A stretch of DNA of 64,000 nucleotides from Reticulascus tulasneorum (Eukaryota > Ascomycota > Sordariomycetes > Glomerellales > Reticulascaceae), in the NCBI GenBank assembly GCA_001557505.1, contig LSAX01000003.1, forward strand, positions 4,278,001 through 4,342,000. The letters are read 5' to 3'. The notes under the pieces are model-generated. The model did no database searches and had not been told where the DNA came from. It was given only the letters and a program-made list of their open reading frames with translations. Below are positions 36,401-49,546 of the stretch, piece after piece. The position numbers and the translations under genes were made by a program. Positions within the stretch are counted from its first letter, which is position 1. The number at the start of each line of letters is the position of its first letter.

Positions 36401-39400
36401 GATGCGAGAATCAACCGTTGCGAGAAGTAGACGCTTCTCCAATGACGGTGCTTCCAAATGCAGGCTCAGTGACGGGCTGCAGTAAATAGCATGATTATAC
36501 GTCGCTGCTAGCCTGGATACACGATGTCAATTTGCATCGCGTTACTGAGTGTTTGTTGTACTACAGGTCGTGGCTACATAGGTAGTGAATCGTTAGTCCC
36601 ATGGCACTATGTCTACCGACTCGGATGAGAAGTGAATTATCACAAGAAGTCGCGGGCAATCATGCTGCTTCCATACGAGCCAATCGCGAGATACCTTGGT
36701 TCTAGATTTTTGCATGCTGTTTTCCTAACTCATCCAGATGTCCAAGCATATTCAGCCCTATTAATTACGTTCCTTTGCTGTCGCCAGGCCCATATTGGCA
36801 ATCCTCAGTACAAGGACCGAAGCTTAGAGTTGAAGTTTGCCAGATTACGCTGATTGAGCAAATGTTGGCTCGACGTTATCACAAACCAATAAGGTCTGCC
36901 AGTCTAAAATCTGACGTGCTCGGTTCTGCTGTATTCTTAGCCCGCATGAACCCAAGCAAACGACCTATCATGACACGGTCGTTTAAACCAGATGCCTCAT
37001 GGTCGGCTTTATGCTTAATACCGACGCTTTCCGTGCGCCAACATCTGCCGTGTCCTTTTCCGGTAAGAGTTGAGACCCCAAGCCTATCCTGGAAGGCCAC
37101 CCAGGCGACTGAGATATCGAGACACTAGTACACGAGGGCGGATAAACGGCATGCCAAGAATAGTCCGAGTCCCCCAGCGGAAGCGTTCTAGAAAAAGAAA
37201 ACTAAGAAAACCACCCTAATCACGAGTCTGGGGTAACTCTAAGGCTGACGAACCCATGTGCTCTCTCGGCCGAAACGGGACGATCCTGGGTGTCCTCTGG
37301 AGGGTGCGTGAAGGACATCGCGGAGGCATGGGTCAGACATTGGCCCATGCTTGGTATGTATGTAGCTCTTTTTCGCTCCACCCAACAGAATTGCAATTTC
37401 CAACGGTGCAAATGTTGCGACTTGTAGCCACCCTGCTTTAGCCCTTTTGGACAACCAGACCAAAAGCAGATCAGGGTCGGCCCAAACATGGCCTAGGCAG
37501 TCCCCACACGGAGTACTCCCATACTCCGCGTTGATTGTACCTGAAGGCATCAGCTTGTTTAGCGTGATGGGTGTTGTTTGGATATCTACAGTGCAGTACT
37601 GTACAAACGAAAGCAAGAGATAGCAGATTCACTCTTAGTCCGGGCTGACCCATGCATTTCTGCATGCTTTCACGAGCATATCCATGTAAACGCATGTTGC
37701 TTGAGAAACGATGTCGCTGTCCGGACAAACTATCAGCCCGTGTTCTGATTTCAAAGCTCAGTGGTCAATCCACAATTGGGATTCTGGCTACGTTGGCCCG
37801 TGGAGTATCCAGTGCGCAAGGTTGGTGGTGTGCGGCAAAACCTTGATGCACACAAACTAAACGGACGGATCAAACTGTGCCTCGTGCTCTGCCCACATGG
37901 GTCCCGATTTAGCGCACCTCGGACTTCTTCACGAACTGCTTTCTCGAGGATGGGAGCCTGCTGTCGGTTTGCCGTTATCCGTCCATGGATGTGTATAAAT
38001 GTCATCTCGGCATTTAGGGAACCTTCAGGGTATGGTAGGCTTTGCCGACGCTCAATTTGACGGATACGTCCCTGGAGTTAGGCTTCTCGGACACATTTCA
38101 TTTCACTTGTCTGATGCCTGGGGGCGTATAAGGAATCTCCCGTTACGAGGGCTGACGCCAAGTTCAAGCAGTAAGCCCAATGTCCGGCGTGCCCCCCACC
38201 AAAGGCCCATCTCTGCACCTACTGGTGGAAGGATTCAAATCTATGGGTTAATATCGCACATACCTGAATGGGGAAGGGGCCATTAGGCAGAGACGCTCGA
38301 GATTTCTTTCATTGGGCGGATATGATCCTCAACCCGATACACCGGTTCGACCGCTCTGCTAATGCGCTGGGAGTCACAATCTGACAGTGACTGACTGTCA
38401 GATGTCGCAGAGCTTACGGCACTGCTTTGGGCTATTCCGCCGATAGCTTGCGCGGATGATCCGATGCAACACGTCCAACCGAATAACATGAAGCCGCTCC
38501 GTAAGAATTCATATGAGTGCGCATATTGTACGAGGGCGATCCAGACAATCTTCATAGAGCCACGCGATCATCGAGATGCAAACTGCTGACATTGCAGATC
38601 CAAGAATAACCATGGGACAGCCTTACGATCACCGATCTGAATACGCTTTGCGTCCATTGGAGAGAGTTCATCAGGAGCATGGCGTAGGACTGGTGGAATG
38701 TCAGACGAACCAAGGAGTAGAGACCCTGGGCCGTGCTTCCGTCCGTAATTTTTCGTCAATATTTACTGGACTTGAGGCGTCGTAAATGCCGCTTGAACGC
38801 CACATGGTCGGGGAACGTCGAAGGCTGACAAGGTCCCCGTGTTCTATGAAGGATTCGGGTAATGGTGTGCTGAACCACATGGGTACTTAAGATCTTACCG
38901 AGATGTCCACGAAATCGAGCTGGTACTTTGGTCGACTCGAATGTCATGTTGGCACATGTACTCATCTCAGGCAACGATGCCAGGGATCCTGCCTGGCTGG
39001 ATGTGATCCACGGCATGGTGTCTCTTCATCAGACGATCCTCACGAGGCGTACGGTTATCAGTTCACCCCCGCGGCAATGAGGCACACACCGGTGCGGAAC
39101 CCAGAAAACTACGTATCCTGGAAACCCCCTGCCAGCCATCTTTTTGCATGGTCACTTTAACCCCGCCGGCATGCCGCCGCTCTCCCGGGTCACCTCGCGG
39201 TCTGAGGGCAACCATCTTCCCAGAGACCGAGCCTTGAAAACTAGGGTCTCTGTTTCTCATCTTAACTACTCCCGAGCCTTGTGCTAAGTTATCCCGGCCA
39301 CCCTGTTCACCGCCTGATCTGGACGTGCTCCGGCAAAGGACCGACTTGTTTGACTCTCTGGCTTCGTAACGTTACACACCAGCGGCCGGTTTCAGACGGT

Positions 39401-42400
39401 GCTACGCCGGGCATATCTTTCTCGATCCTTCGGAGCCGGGAGGGAAAATCTCGATGGCCTGCCCCTCTTCCTTCCGCATTATCCGATGCGCTTGCATCCC
39501 TGATAGCAGAGCCGTTCCGCTATTCGATCTTTGCCCCAAATACCTCCATGTCGGCGAAGTGTTCCCCGCTTACGCAAACCACCGGCGGAACCTTGGAGAG
39601 ATCTGCTAAGCATGCCAGCGCTAGTGCCAAGACTAATGTTGGCTAGGGCGACTTTAAAACAACAGGTTTGCTGTCCAAGCTGGCTAGTCAACTTTGTCAG
39701 TTCGGCAGTTCATTTCATGTTTGAATAAGGGGCTGTTTTACTACTGTATAGGTTGGTTGACTGAGGTGGATACCGGACCTTCGGAGTCGACTCCGATTCC
39801 ATTTCTGTGCTTGTCCCGTCTCTCTTAGCCCGGAGATGGCCCCAGTGTGTCATAATCACCTAATTCAATTACAGCCCGGACCAAGATTTTGCTATGCGGA
39901 AGGGATTCTCTCCTTACCAGTGCAGACCCGCAGAATTAGACGGCAAGCAGCTGTGGAGCTGTACCATATGAAACCCAAGTGTAGCGGATTGCTTCCGCTC
40001 AACACCCAAGTACATGATGACCTAGCCTTACGTGAGAACTGTGAATGTCGGGAAATTCCTACGCCATAGATGTTCCACCTGAACGATAGCGGACATTTCT
40101 TCATATACAATATTCTGTGCTTTGCACGAAGCTACTGTACGAGCCGATTCTAGAAGATCTAAGACTACCCATATCTCCCAGGGGTGAACGCTACCGTGAG
40201 GCGGGTACGATATCCGTATCGGGAAGATTTGCCTCAATGGGCATTTGTATATTGTTTTCCGACGGAGCTCCACTGCTTGTCTTCTATAGGGAGAGCGTAG
40301 TCGGCGTCAGGGCGAACAAAATTCCTCTCCGGACTTCCACCAGCCAAGAGTGGCGCTCTAGTACCATGCGGCATGCAATCTTGACAACACGCCCAACTTA
40401 CCACACGGTTTCCTGGAAATCCAACGGGACCCTATGACGGATACCAAGAGGCGGAAGCTGCTAGTAAAAGGGCACGATCCGAAATTCGAAGGGCCCAGAT
40501 ATCATCAGGCCCCCTCGGCCGCACAGTTGCAGGGACAGCGCATGCGCATCGTTGGCTGACGGAGATGACACCGCCCAGGCCACGGAACAAAGCAACAAGA
40601 GTCGAGTAAGATGGCGATTCCTCCTAGTGGCTGGAGTTGTTTGAGATTCCGCTTCTAGGTGTTATGAAATCGTCCGTATCGTTGCACTTACTCGATATTA
40701 CGATTCCGAGCGTTGCGAATGACTCGGAACTTCACGACAGTCAAGGTACTGGCTTCTAGCTTCTGGTTCAGATCTAGAGTGATGACGGCGAGACTCGCAA
40801 GGAACCTCCGATCTTGAAAATCCGATATCATACAAGACTGTCACATCGGCTGGGCTGACAGGTCGACGGGGTACGACGCCGTAATTGTACATTTGGACAG
40901 GATATCTCTCATTGGCGGCGGCCAGCCGCTTGTCACCACTGTTCTTCGGGCTCCCTAGTCAATTTACACGTTTACAGGGCGGTAGACATCGCGGACATGC
41001 AGGTAAGCTCGCTTGCGTGCCAGGTATTTGGACTTACGACCGTGGTAGTCTAGACTGTGGGAATGATGGCTTGAGCTTACGGGTAAGTCGCCAAGAGAAT
41101 CACGGATTTCGCAAGCGGAATCTGTAATTAGCGAGCCTGCAGAATCTAACGATGTTTCTGACAATAGCGGGGTCTGACTCGGGCGTCATGGTGGGATAAA
41201 GTTGTTTACTGACTATGACAACGGAACGGGAAACCTTGAGGCAAATGCAAAGGCACTCTCCCGACGGCACCGGAGCTAATCTACACAGCTGACACCGCAA
41301 GCTCACTCGAATTTTTGTGGATACGTCATGCGACACTTGTTGATATGGTCAACATTTATCTCGCATCTCGCGAAGACCATCCAGTCATGAATACCCCCGT
41401 ATGCTGATAAGGAAACCATTGCGGCCGCCTTCCCGCTCACCGATTTTCCAGTTAGCACAGCCAGACACGCCCCCCATCGCACGAAACGGCGCAGCCTTCG
41501 GTCCCAGTCCGGTGTGTTTTCAAATGGTGTATCGCGCCTAGCTTCTTTCGATGCTGACAGGTGGGACGCCACGCCCGGAGCAATGCTGATGGCCCGGACC
41601 AACTACCAAACGAGGCGTTGCTGGCATCAGCTTTGGGAGCCTGGTTACTGATCTCAGAGCTGTTGGTCAGTGGCGTCGAATGTTTCCTGTGCGAGACGCC
41701 GATAGTGTTAGTTTCGGATAACGCTCAACATTCGGACAATGCTCACGAGTGCGTCATATGATGACCCCGGCTTGGCATCTGGCACAAGACCCTTTTGGGT
41801 CTGACATGCCGCAAAATTAAGCCCCCATTAATTACAATGTACAATTTACGCCCCAGGTTCGCTTGATTTCGCCGCTGAGCATGCAAACCAGTTCATCGAC
41901 CTGGATGACCACCAAAGCAGCCATCTCAAAACGCTAGTTCTTCCGTAGGGCGAGGGGGGCCGTCTCCTGATCCTCGCACCCCCTCCGATTAAACTCTAGG
42001 TCTGTGCGATCGGTCACCCCGTCATTGGACGTTCTTCTACGACGATCGCGATGCGGAGTGGGATGGGACATGGGTGGTGTTTGCGGAAGATTGGGCTGTT
42101 CTTCGTGCCAAGAGAAACCATGACATGCTCCCACGCTCGTGTGGAGAGAGACACCGAGAGAGAAGAAGGGCGGAAATGCCGCCATGGGGCCGTAAGCCCT
42201 AGCCAGACGACGGAAGACCCCCAGTTACAGAGAGATCGGGGATGGGGCTTATTTCGGTCAGCGGTTTGTCATGGAGGGGGCGTCTGCTTACGAGCCTGCG
42301 TAGATCCACACACCATCGTCATACCTTATTTTGCTACGCACGTAACTTAGCTCTAATTACGTCCGCGGAAAGTAATATATCTTCGCGGAGGCGGGAGCAG

Positions 42401-42807
42401 AACGCTCAGGGGTGGAGGGGAGGGGGGAGGGGTGGGCCGGGGGCGACCAGGGAATCCATGGCTAGGGATTACTATGTAGAGGGTAAGGTGAGGAGACAAG
42501 CTGGGCGGTACATATCAACGAGATGCCCTTGCTAGTTCTTATCTAGGAGCCGTGACTCCAAAACCGTCTTTATCAGCGCTGAGAGTTTGCCCCTGGCTGT
42601 CGTCAGATGGGGGCACTGTAAGCAGCTTCAAAATAGGTCCGGCACGGAATATCATAACCCTGGGACTGGTAACTCATTCTCGGTTACTAGACTTGCATGC
42701 AGTAGCCCTAATCTAATTTCCGGAGTTTAGTAGCCTTTTTTATATTTCTGATAGGCGGTTGACTATTCGTGAATTCAGGGGGGCAGTAAAAGAGCCCATC
42801 CATTCAC
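33470..42807. other. 9.3 kb gene desert
   Basis: No protein family, RNA gene or transposon could be recognised on either strand. Open frames are short, overlap in several frames and lack consistent coding character. Base composition looks ordinary rather than AT-rich, so strong repeat-induced mutation is not apparent. Contains an AT-richer part at 35500-36400, short palindromic elements near 37510 and a hairpin at 38379-38403. Confidence 0.55.
38379..38403. repeat. perfect 10-bp inverted repeat (hairpin)
   Basis: ATCTGACAGT and its exact reverse complement ACTGTCAGAT are separated by a 5-nt loop (GACTG). It lies in the gene desert. It might be a binding site or a chance palindrome. Confidence 0.8.
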
Positions 42808-44443
42808 TTACAGCCGGTTTGCGCCAGGTGGCATCCGGATCCCCAAGGCTGTCGGCGCGTTGCCCGCCGCCGTTCGCGTAGCAACCTCATCAACTCTGCT
42901 TTTCTGCAGTGAGAAAGCAGGCGTAACCCACCCGCTGCAGCTGCACTTGAATCCCTTCCATGAGTATCTCCCGATCGTGGCGCCGCACTTCTCGCTCGGG
43001 CAAGCCAGCCGACCCTCCAGCACGCCCTCCTCCAGAACCCCGCGCATCCACGACAGCGGTTCGATGAAGAAGTGCTGACAAACCGAGCGCTGCCTCTCAT
43101 CCCCCCGGTCGGGAGGCTGATGATCGAGGATGAACGGTCCCGTGGCTAGAACACGCCTGCACTTCTTGCAGCGAAGTTCCGGGCCGGGGGCGCTCACGGG
43201 AGTGTTCCCTGTGTGCCTGCTGCTCACCTCATCCTCGAAGCGTAACCTCGCAGGCGCCATCCCGACGGCCACACTCAAATCTATCTCGCGGGCATACTCC
43301 CACCTCTGATAGATGGGATGGCCCTCCACGTCGGCGGGGCAGCCCATATCCCACCACATTCGTAGCTGATCCATGAACCCAGAATTTGGTTCAGCTATCT
43401 CTCGCGAATTTTTAACCCACTTGAGCGCGGCATCGACGGCCGCTTTGGCGCCGCCGTTCTTCGAGGATGGGTCCTTGGCGGAATGTGCGGAGCGTCCGAA
43501 GCGGGAAGGATACTTCCAGAGCAGATAGGCTATTACCACTGATACGGAGCGGGATTTGCCCATTGCGCAATGGACATAGACGGCCCCGGTCGGATCAGTC
43601 GGATCGATGCGCTCGGAGACGGGTTTCAGTTTTAGTTTGTCGAATGTAGGGACGGGGTTGCTAGATGTGGTGCTGGCTTGCTCGGCGCCTTTGCCTGTTG
43701 GGCTCACCTCCTCGTCACTCTCCTCCTTCTCATCCTCGGTGTTCTTCTCTCCATCAGCAGCATTGCTCCCGCTCTCCTTGGGTGGATACAAGCCCTCCTC
43801 GATAAAACGCACCGCCTGCGGCAGGTGGATGAGCAGGTCTGAGTCGTCAACGTCATCGATGTCTATCATCATGTGCTTGTAGTTCTTGCCATAGTCTTGC
43901 CAGGTGCTGCCGATGACCTCGCCCTTGATGCCGGCCGGATCGAACCGCACGACGCTGAGAACGTGAGTTATGCGTCGCTCCGCTAGGGCTTTGGGGCGGC
44001 GGAGCGCAAATATTCTAAAGACCGTGAGAATGAATAATCGCCAAGGCGAGTGGGATCATGAAAGGGAGCGAATGGAGAGGTAACTGGGTGAGAAATGAGA
44101 ATGAGATGACGTACCCCCCAACGTAAAGATCCTCCTTGCCATCAATCCGATTCAGTGCCATCTCAATACAACTGCGCCTTAAATTCTCAAGCTCGGCGCT
44201 TAGTTTCCTCCGCCTCTCACTATCACTTTCACTTTCACTTTGACTCTCACTCTCACTATCACTCTCTCGTGAAGCCCAAGAAGCCTTAGCCGCCTCCCTC
44301 TCGCCAGCCTCGGCGACAGCCTCAGTTGCCGTAACCCCGCTGACGGCCCGCCTCGGTGAAGAAGTACGACCCCGCGATGACTCAACTTGCTCGTCGGGTA
44401 GTGCTGTCACGCCGGTGTCGTTCCGAATATAATCCACAGTCAT
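42808..44443 (-). CDS. YVH1: dual-specificity protein phosphatase Yvh1, 511 aa
   Basis: Exons 44115-44443 and 42808-44014, with a 100-nt intron (donor GTACGT, acceptor CTTTAG) inside the conserved LYVGGIFALRRPKAL. Yvh1 (DUSP12 family) dephosphorylates Ser/Thr/Tyr and is needed to release Mrt4 during 60S ribosome maturation. The catalytic loop is HCAMGKSRS with Cys259. The C-terminal zinc-binding domain has LRCKKCRRVLA, CQHFFIEPLSWM and LACPSEKCGATIGRYSWKG (paired cysteines). Two unusual features enlarge it: an N-terminal Ser/Glu repeat (SDSESESQSESESDSE, about residues 61-76) and an acidic, Ser/Thr-rich insert of about 45 residues between the start of the phosphatase domain and the catalytic loop. 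The yeast protein is 364 aa. Intact frame. Confidence 0.95.
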
Positions 44444-44749
44444 GGGTTTCAGGGATAAGGGAAATTTCGGGGGCTTGATGGTGAGGCGGTGCGTAGCAGA
44501 AAGTGGGTGATGAGTTGGGTGGTGGATGTCGCGGCGACGTACTGATGAATGGTGGGTGGTTGTTCGGCCTCTGATCCAGTTCAGTTAGCGGCTCCGCCGC
44601 TCGAGTTTTGCCATCTTTCCAGAAGGCGGCGCTAATCTACAAAAGACCTTCGCCCGTAGGGCTGAATCATGTGATCGACCAGTCTGCCCGAGACGCTGGA
44701 CAAAGCAAGGTAATGTCTGCGAGCTCTGGCACCAGTCGGGAACATGTCA

Positions 44750-44771
44750 AGGCCGTTTCTAGGCCGTTTCT
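44750..44771 (+). repeat. 11-bp tandem duplication
   Basis: The unit aggccgtttct occurs twice back to back. Confidence 0.85.
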
Positions 44772-45773
44772 AGGCTGCTTTGTTCCAGTTCTCACCTGCC
44801 GAAAAGGTGTCAGTCATCATCGTGGGCTGAAGAACGCCACCTCATCAGCTCAAGCCAAAGCTGACCAGACACAACACAGATACGAACTTTGGTGTTAAGT
44901 TGAAGGGTTATTTTTCATTTCACTCGTGATATTTATCCTAATTTTTTGAGACCAATCATTGCTCGCGGCAATTCCCCAGCTCCATCCCGATTGACCGCTG
45001 CAGCTCTCTCTTTGCAACGCCGCATCCCATCCTCGCCCCCAGTACAAACAACCCTCCGTTTGTCAACCCTTCATCCCCCAATCTGCTCCCCTATCCCCAT
45101 CGTCCTGGACCTCGCCTCACGTCTCGTTCTGCCAAGTTTACAATCTCTTGCTGGACAAATATGAAGCCGCCTGGTATCGCCCCCAAACAAAGCGTGCATA
45201 GTGAGCGACGAGCAGATTAAGAAGAAGTAAATCCAAAAGCCCGAAAATAAACAAAAAAACGAGAAAAAAGCCGCCAGTCCATTGTTCGTTGTCCTGCCCC
45301 GGGTTTCCTTTGACTCCATAGTGAGATAAATAGCAAGGAAGCCGCTCCAACCTGCCCGTCCCCACGAATGATGCTACCTCAAGGCCCCCCTTGGACGAAG
45401 TTTCGCTTTCATCCTATTCTCCTCCTTTTTCTCAGCGTTGTCTCCAGACTTTTGCCTCCGTGATGAAAATGCTGGCGTATGCGTGTCCCAAACAAAGTGG
45501 TGGACGGGTATTTCTTCCCCTGCACAAAACAAATAGCCGACGAAATAACATGTCTTGTATCTCAAAAGCAAACAAATAAATTCACCATCTCCGGGTGTCC
45601 GATGCAATTGGTATCATTCATCTGGGGTAGCGTAGTCTCGTACACTCTTCAGTCCTCGTCATGGTGCGGAGTGTCGATGATGGTGATGGTGGTGGTAATG
45701 CAATGTTTCCGACATGGTGATGTGATGCATGTCGGGTGGTGAGCAGTATTGTGCGTGATGCAACCCGCGTAGG

Positions 45774-45793
45774 GTGTGTGTGTGTGTGTGTGT
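45774..45793 (+). repeat. (GT)10 microsatellite
   Basis: Ten uninterrupted GT units in the intergenic region downstream of the C2H2 gene. Confidence 0.95.
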
Positions 45794-46671
45794 TTGGTAG
45801 GGCGTAGGGATGATCCGACCTGGTCAGTACCCGCTGCTCTGCTGCGGCGGGTTGGCGGCGGATCGATGTCGCAAGGCAGTGGGCATGCCTTGCTTTGGGG
45901 GGGTGGGCTACTTTGGCCGCGCGCATCAATCAATCCAGCCGAAACGACGATGCAGCAGCAGCAGCGAAAGCCGAAGAGCGCGAGCGGGCCACACAATAAA
46001 AAGAAACTACTACCTGTAGCAGGCGGTAGGTAGCTCCAAGGGCGGGTTCATTTGCGGCGCGGGGCGCAACGCAGCGTAACTGCAGAGCGGCAGCAGCGTT
46101 GCAGGCACTATAATGATTAGGCGGACCAATGTGTGCCGCGCCATCTCGTGCACTCCAAGGCGTGTCATATGTAGGTGAGATGTGTTGGCCACGGCACTAA
46201 CTGGAGGCCGCTCGAGCCCTGATTCGACTGCGGGAGATCGGCGCGCACTACCCGCGTGCCCTCTGATTTGTGCTTCCATAGCAGCTTCGGCCCTTCCCCT
46301 GTCATTTGATTTCGTTTGTGCTGGTCCAAATCCCATCTTTTCGATTTTCGGCCTTCCCAAACAGTGAGTGGTTCGGATATCGCCAGTGCAGTGTCCATTT
46401 GAGCATGCTGTAGTGTCTGCCCCCATCAGGCGGGTGCATTTCCACCCCCCCACGCCCTGATGAAAATCCAGCGGCCTTCGCATTGCAAGCCCTCTAGGGA
46501 AACTGTCGATTGGGTCCACCACAGGGGATGGTTGGCGTTCATGCCGCCACGCTGCATCCTTCGTAGATTTTTACCCCGCTGGTGGGTTGGGGGTCTGGAT
46601 CCCACACCGGAATTGCGTGCCCCCCCCGCCGTCCCTGCACCGTCATCGCCGCGACCCTTCACCATCTCACC

Positions 46672-48810
46672 TCACCTAGGTGTCGGATCCTCATCCATCA
46701 TGCAGGCATTCTCGAGCATGTTCGTCCATTTGCCGCTGGTTCCTGCATGGCTGTGCTTCAGGTGCTGTCGGAAGTGATCCGCGCGGAAGAATTTCTTGCT
46801 GCTGTTGCATTCCCGAAACTTATGGACCTCCTGCAAATGGCGTACTCGCTCTTCCCAATCTTGATCGCTGACATGTCTCGGGGCGGAGGCACCGGGTCCA
46901 CGACCGCTTCTTGGGAATTCCTCGCCACAGTAGCCGCAAGAGTCTGCCTCCCCTGGCCGGTTGGTGCTGTCGTGGAATGCTCGGTCGTATCCACTCAGTG
47001 CCGAGCAGCTCCAGCTGTGGCGGCGTACATGTAAGCTGTTCTGGTGTCGCTCGGCCTCGTTCTTGTTCTTAAAACGATTGCCGCAGAAGTTACACTCGTA
47101 CTGCTTCTCGGCCTCGTGTGCACTGTAAATATCATTAGTCACTGTCCCAACGAACTTCGTGCACGTCACCAAAATCGAGCCAAGAACATAACTGGACACT
47201 GGCAGATCAAGGGAAGTGAGAAGTCAAGGCTGCTAAAGGCTTACCTCAGCTCTTCAGCTGTCTCGAATTTCTTCGGCTTCTTCGGACAGCAGTCGCACAT
47301 GAAAAACCCTTGAATCTTACTCCCATTAGGTTTGCCCATCTCGTTGAGTTTACGGGGCGAAGCAAGCGGCCGGCTCTCGCTGATGTTGCGCTGGTGTGTG
47401 GCGCGTGAGATTGACCCTCTTGGGGATGGATTCAGGGAGATTGGCGTGCTGTATGGTGAATGGCAGCCCGGGTCAGTCGTGATCGGTGAGATGCCGCCTG
47501 GTGACAGACACCCTGGGGATCTGCGACCGTACGAGTTCATGCTGGTGATGCTGCTTCCCGTGATGAGTGAAAGGTTGGATGCATAGGAGCCCGTCCGCCC
47601 CGAGGACACCGAAGACACCGACCCCTGGGGAATGGTGGTGAGGCGAGGTGTTGGAGACCCTCTGGACGTGGCATCGCGACGACGCAACAGGTCACTCTGA
47701 CTCGGAACACCGTGGAGCATTGGCTCATCCCCTAGAGGTGAAGAAGCACGGCGCTTGACGCCAACCGTTTGGTAGTCCCCTCGCACTTTGTCGTCAATGT
47801 GGAGCCTCTTCAACGAGGATGTTTCGTCGATTTCCATGTCATCAGCATCGTAACTTCCCTGCGTGGACACTGTTGCATCATCTGGAAGGGATCCGCTGTT
47901 TGTTCGCCGGGATCTGTGGGGCGGGGATCGTTCAAGATCCGAGGAGAGAGGCGAGCGGTAGTCGCCATGGCCGTTGAGGTGGAATGGCGCGCTTCTTGGA
48001 GAAACGGCGGAGTGCAGCGGCGTCTGGGTGTACCTGTCTGGTGAATCGAGCACCGAGGATTTGGTGTGGAACGGCAGGGCAGTTGGGAGGGAGAGCGGCG
48101 GGTACCGGTTCTCGTGTGATGGCCGTCTCGAGTAGGTGTCGTTGGCAGACGCGCTCAACAGCGAGCGTCCGGGAGGTGACTTGTTGTCAAAGGTCTTGAT
48201 TGGGTCGAGCTTCTTCTTCATGTCGGTGAAGGCGTCGGCACCGGACTGAAACTGGTAATGGTTGTGGTGCAGGCCAAAACCGGCAGAGATGCTAGGCAAC
48301 GACGCTTTGGACCTGTGGGAGTCATGGTTAGCCGCAAGGCAGAAAGATTTGGGGCAGAGCTCGGTCGAGAAGACGGGGCCTGCCAATTGCCCTATAGCGA
48401 TTGGGTGCATACCTTGTGGAAGAGAAGGAAGAGAGGCTGGCGTATCCCTCGTCTCTTTCCGGCTTGACGGTGCCGTTGCTCTCCCTCCTCCTGTAGCTCG
48501 GGCGCTCCTCAATCGTGGGGCTGCCGTAGAGACTGGACTCGCGAGGGCTAAAGCTCGTCGGCTCGCGGTGGTGGTACTCCCTGTGATCGCCATTGGGGTA
48601 CGAGGCATCGTGGAGGGGGAACCGCGGTGGAGGCAGCGGTGGAGGGGCGTCAATTCGGTCTGTAGAGCCGGGGATGGACATGGCGACGGAGGACGAGTAG
48701 ATGCCAAAGGCTGCGGAGCGATCTGGGGCGCCAAACCGGTCGGAATGGTTCGAGTTTATACAGATGGCAGGGAGCCCGCCGGGCTCCCTATATCGTGGAG
48801 GGACTTCCAT
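46672..48810 (-). CDS. C2H2 zinc-finger protein, probable transcription factor, 638 aa
   Basis: Exons 48413-48810, 47245-48312 and 46672-47122. Introns are GTATGC...CCACAG and GTAAGC...TTACAG, and the second lies inside the first zinc finger. Residues 1-450 are Ser/Pro/Arg-rich and probably disordered, with many SP sites suited to phosphorylation. The C-terminal part has a finger-like FMCDCCPKKPKKFETAEEL, then YECNFCGNRFKNKNEAERH followed by NSLHVRRHSWSC, a CGYCGEEF pair, and a last finger-like FRADHFRQHLKHSH. Such proteins are presumed nuclear DNA-binding regulators; the specific target and symbol are not known. The exceptionally long non-coding upstream region is discussed separately. ATG 48810 is the first in-frame start. 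Confidence 0.88.
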
Positions 48811-49303
48811 TGTTGTGGGTAGGGTAGAGGGTCGGAATGTCGTTGGCAGCTGAGGTGTTGGGCAAGCGCAGCTGAAGGAGGGGGCCGCTAAGAGGTTATA
48901 GTCGGCGAAGGACAGGCGTCATAGGGGCTTGGGTAAATTGCGATGAGATGTGGAAAAGTGGCCGAACCGAGGTGGTCGATATTGATCAAGGCCGTGGTGG
49001 CAAACAAATGGTCGGTTATGCCGTCTGGGGGTCGTATCCTTGGGTGCGAGATGCAAGTTCGAGAGAGACGGCTGGAGGTGGTGGTGTTGCGTCGTGTTGT
49101 CCTTCTTTGCTGCAGCAGGGAGGCCAGCAGGAGGAGCAGCAGCAGCGGTGGTCCAAAGGACAAAAAAGAAAGGAAGAAGGAGAGAAAATATAGTAATACA
49201 ATCCGTTTAGTGGACGAGTCGGGGAGATGACGATGGCAACGACGAGCCGAAAAAGAAAAGGCTCGACGAGTACGATGGAGGAGAGATCGAAAGGGTGATG
49301 GTG

Positions 49304-49324
49304 GCAGCAGCAGCAGCAGCAGCA
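49304..49324 (+). repeat. (GCA)7 microsatellite
   Basis: Seven GCA units in the region upstream of the C2H2 gene, CT/GA-rich on both sides. Confidence 0.95.
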
Positions 49325-49534
49325 GGAGGAGTGGTCGACCCAGAATCGTGGAAGGAGATCATGAGCTGAAAATAAAGAGGCGAGGGGTGACGTTTGATGG
49401 TTCTTGGGTTGTGGTCTCTGTATGTACTATTTGCTTGCTGTTGTACCACGCTCACCTGGCTCACACTGGCTGGCTGGCTGGGCAGGGCAGGCAAGAAATA
49501 AAAAAGGGACGGGTAGGGAATGGATGATGGAACC

Positions 49535-49546
49535 GGGGGGGGGGGG
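49535..49546 (+). repeat. poly-G run, 12 bp
   Basis: Twelve consecutive G in the repeat-rich upstream region; a further G-rich tract follows near 49740-49755. Confidence 0.95.

Larger units (their letters stand above)
44444..46671. other. 2.2 kb intergenic region (YVH1 promoter, C2H2 gene 3'UTR)
   Basis: No convincing gene. Contains a GT microsatellite at 45774-45793, an 11-bp tandem duplication at 44750-44771 and CT-rich promoter-like sequence at 44990-45130. A hydrophobic 82-codon frame at 45071-45319 (minus) is judged chance. Confidence 0.5.

Noticed and set aside
38283..38555. 90-codon minus-strand frame resembling a small secreted protein
   Set aside because: The hydrophobic N-terminus is weak as a signal peptide and the frame spans the perfect hairpin; treated as chance.
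45071..45319. 82-codon hydrophobic minus-strand frame
   Set aside because: Hydrophobicity comes from T-rich sequence; it lies in an intergenic region and has no homology I can recognise.
46010..46522. 170-codon minus-strand open frame after the C2H2 gene
   Set aside because: No ATG at its start and located where the 3'UTR of the C2H2 gene is expected.
48262..48822. 186-codon plus-strand frame opposite the C2H2 gene start
   Set aside because: Antisense shadow of the Pro/Ser/Arg-rich coding region.
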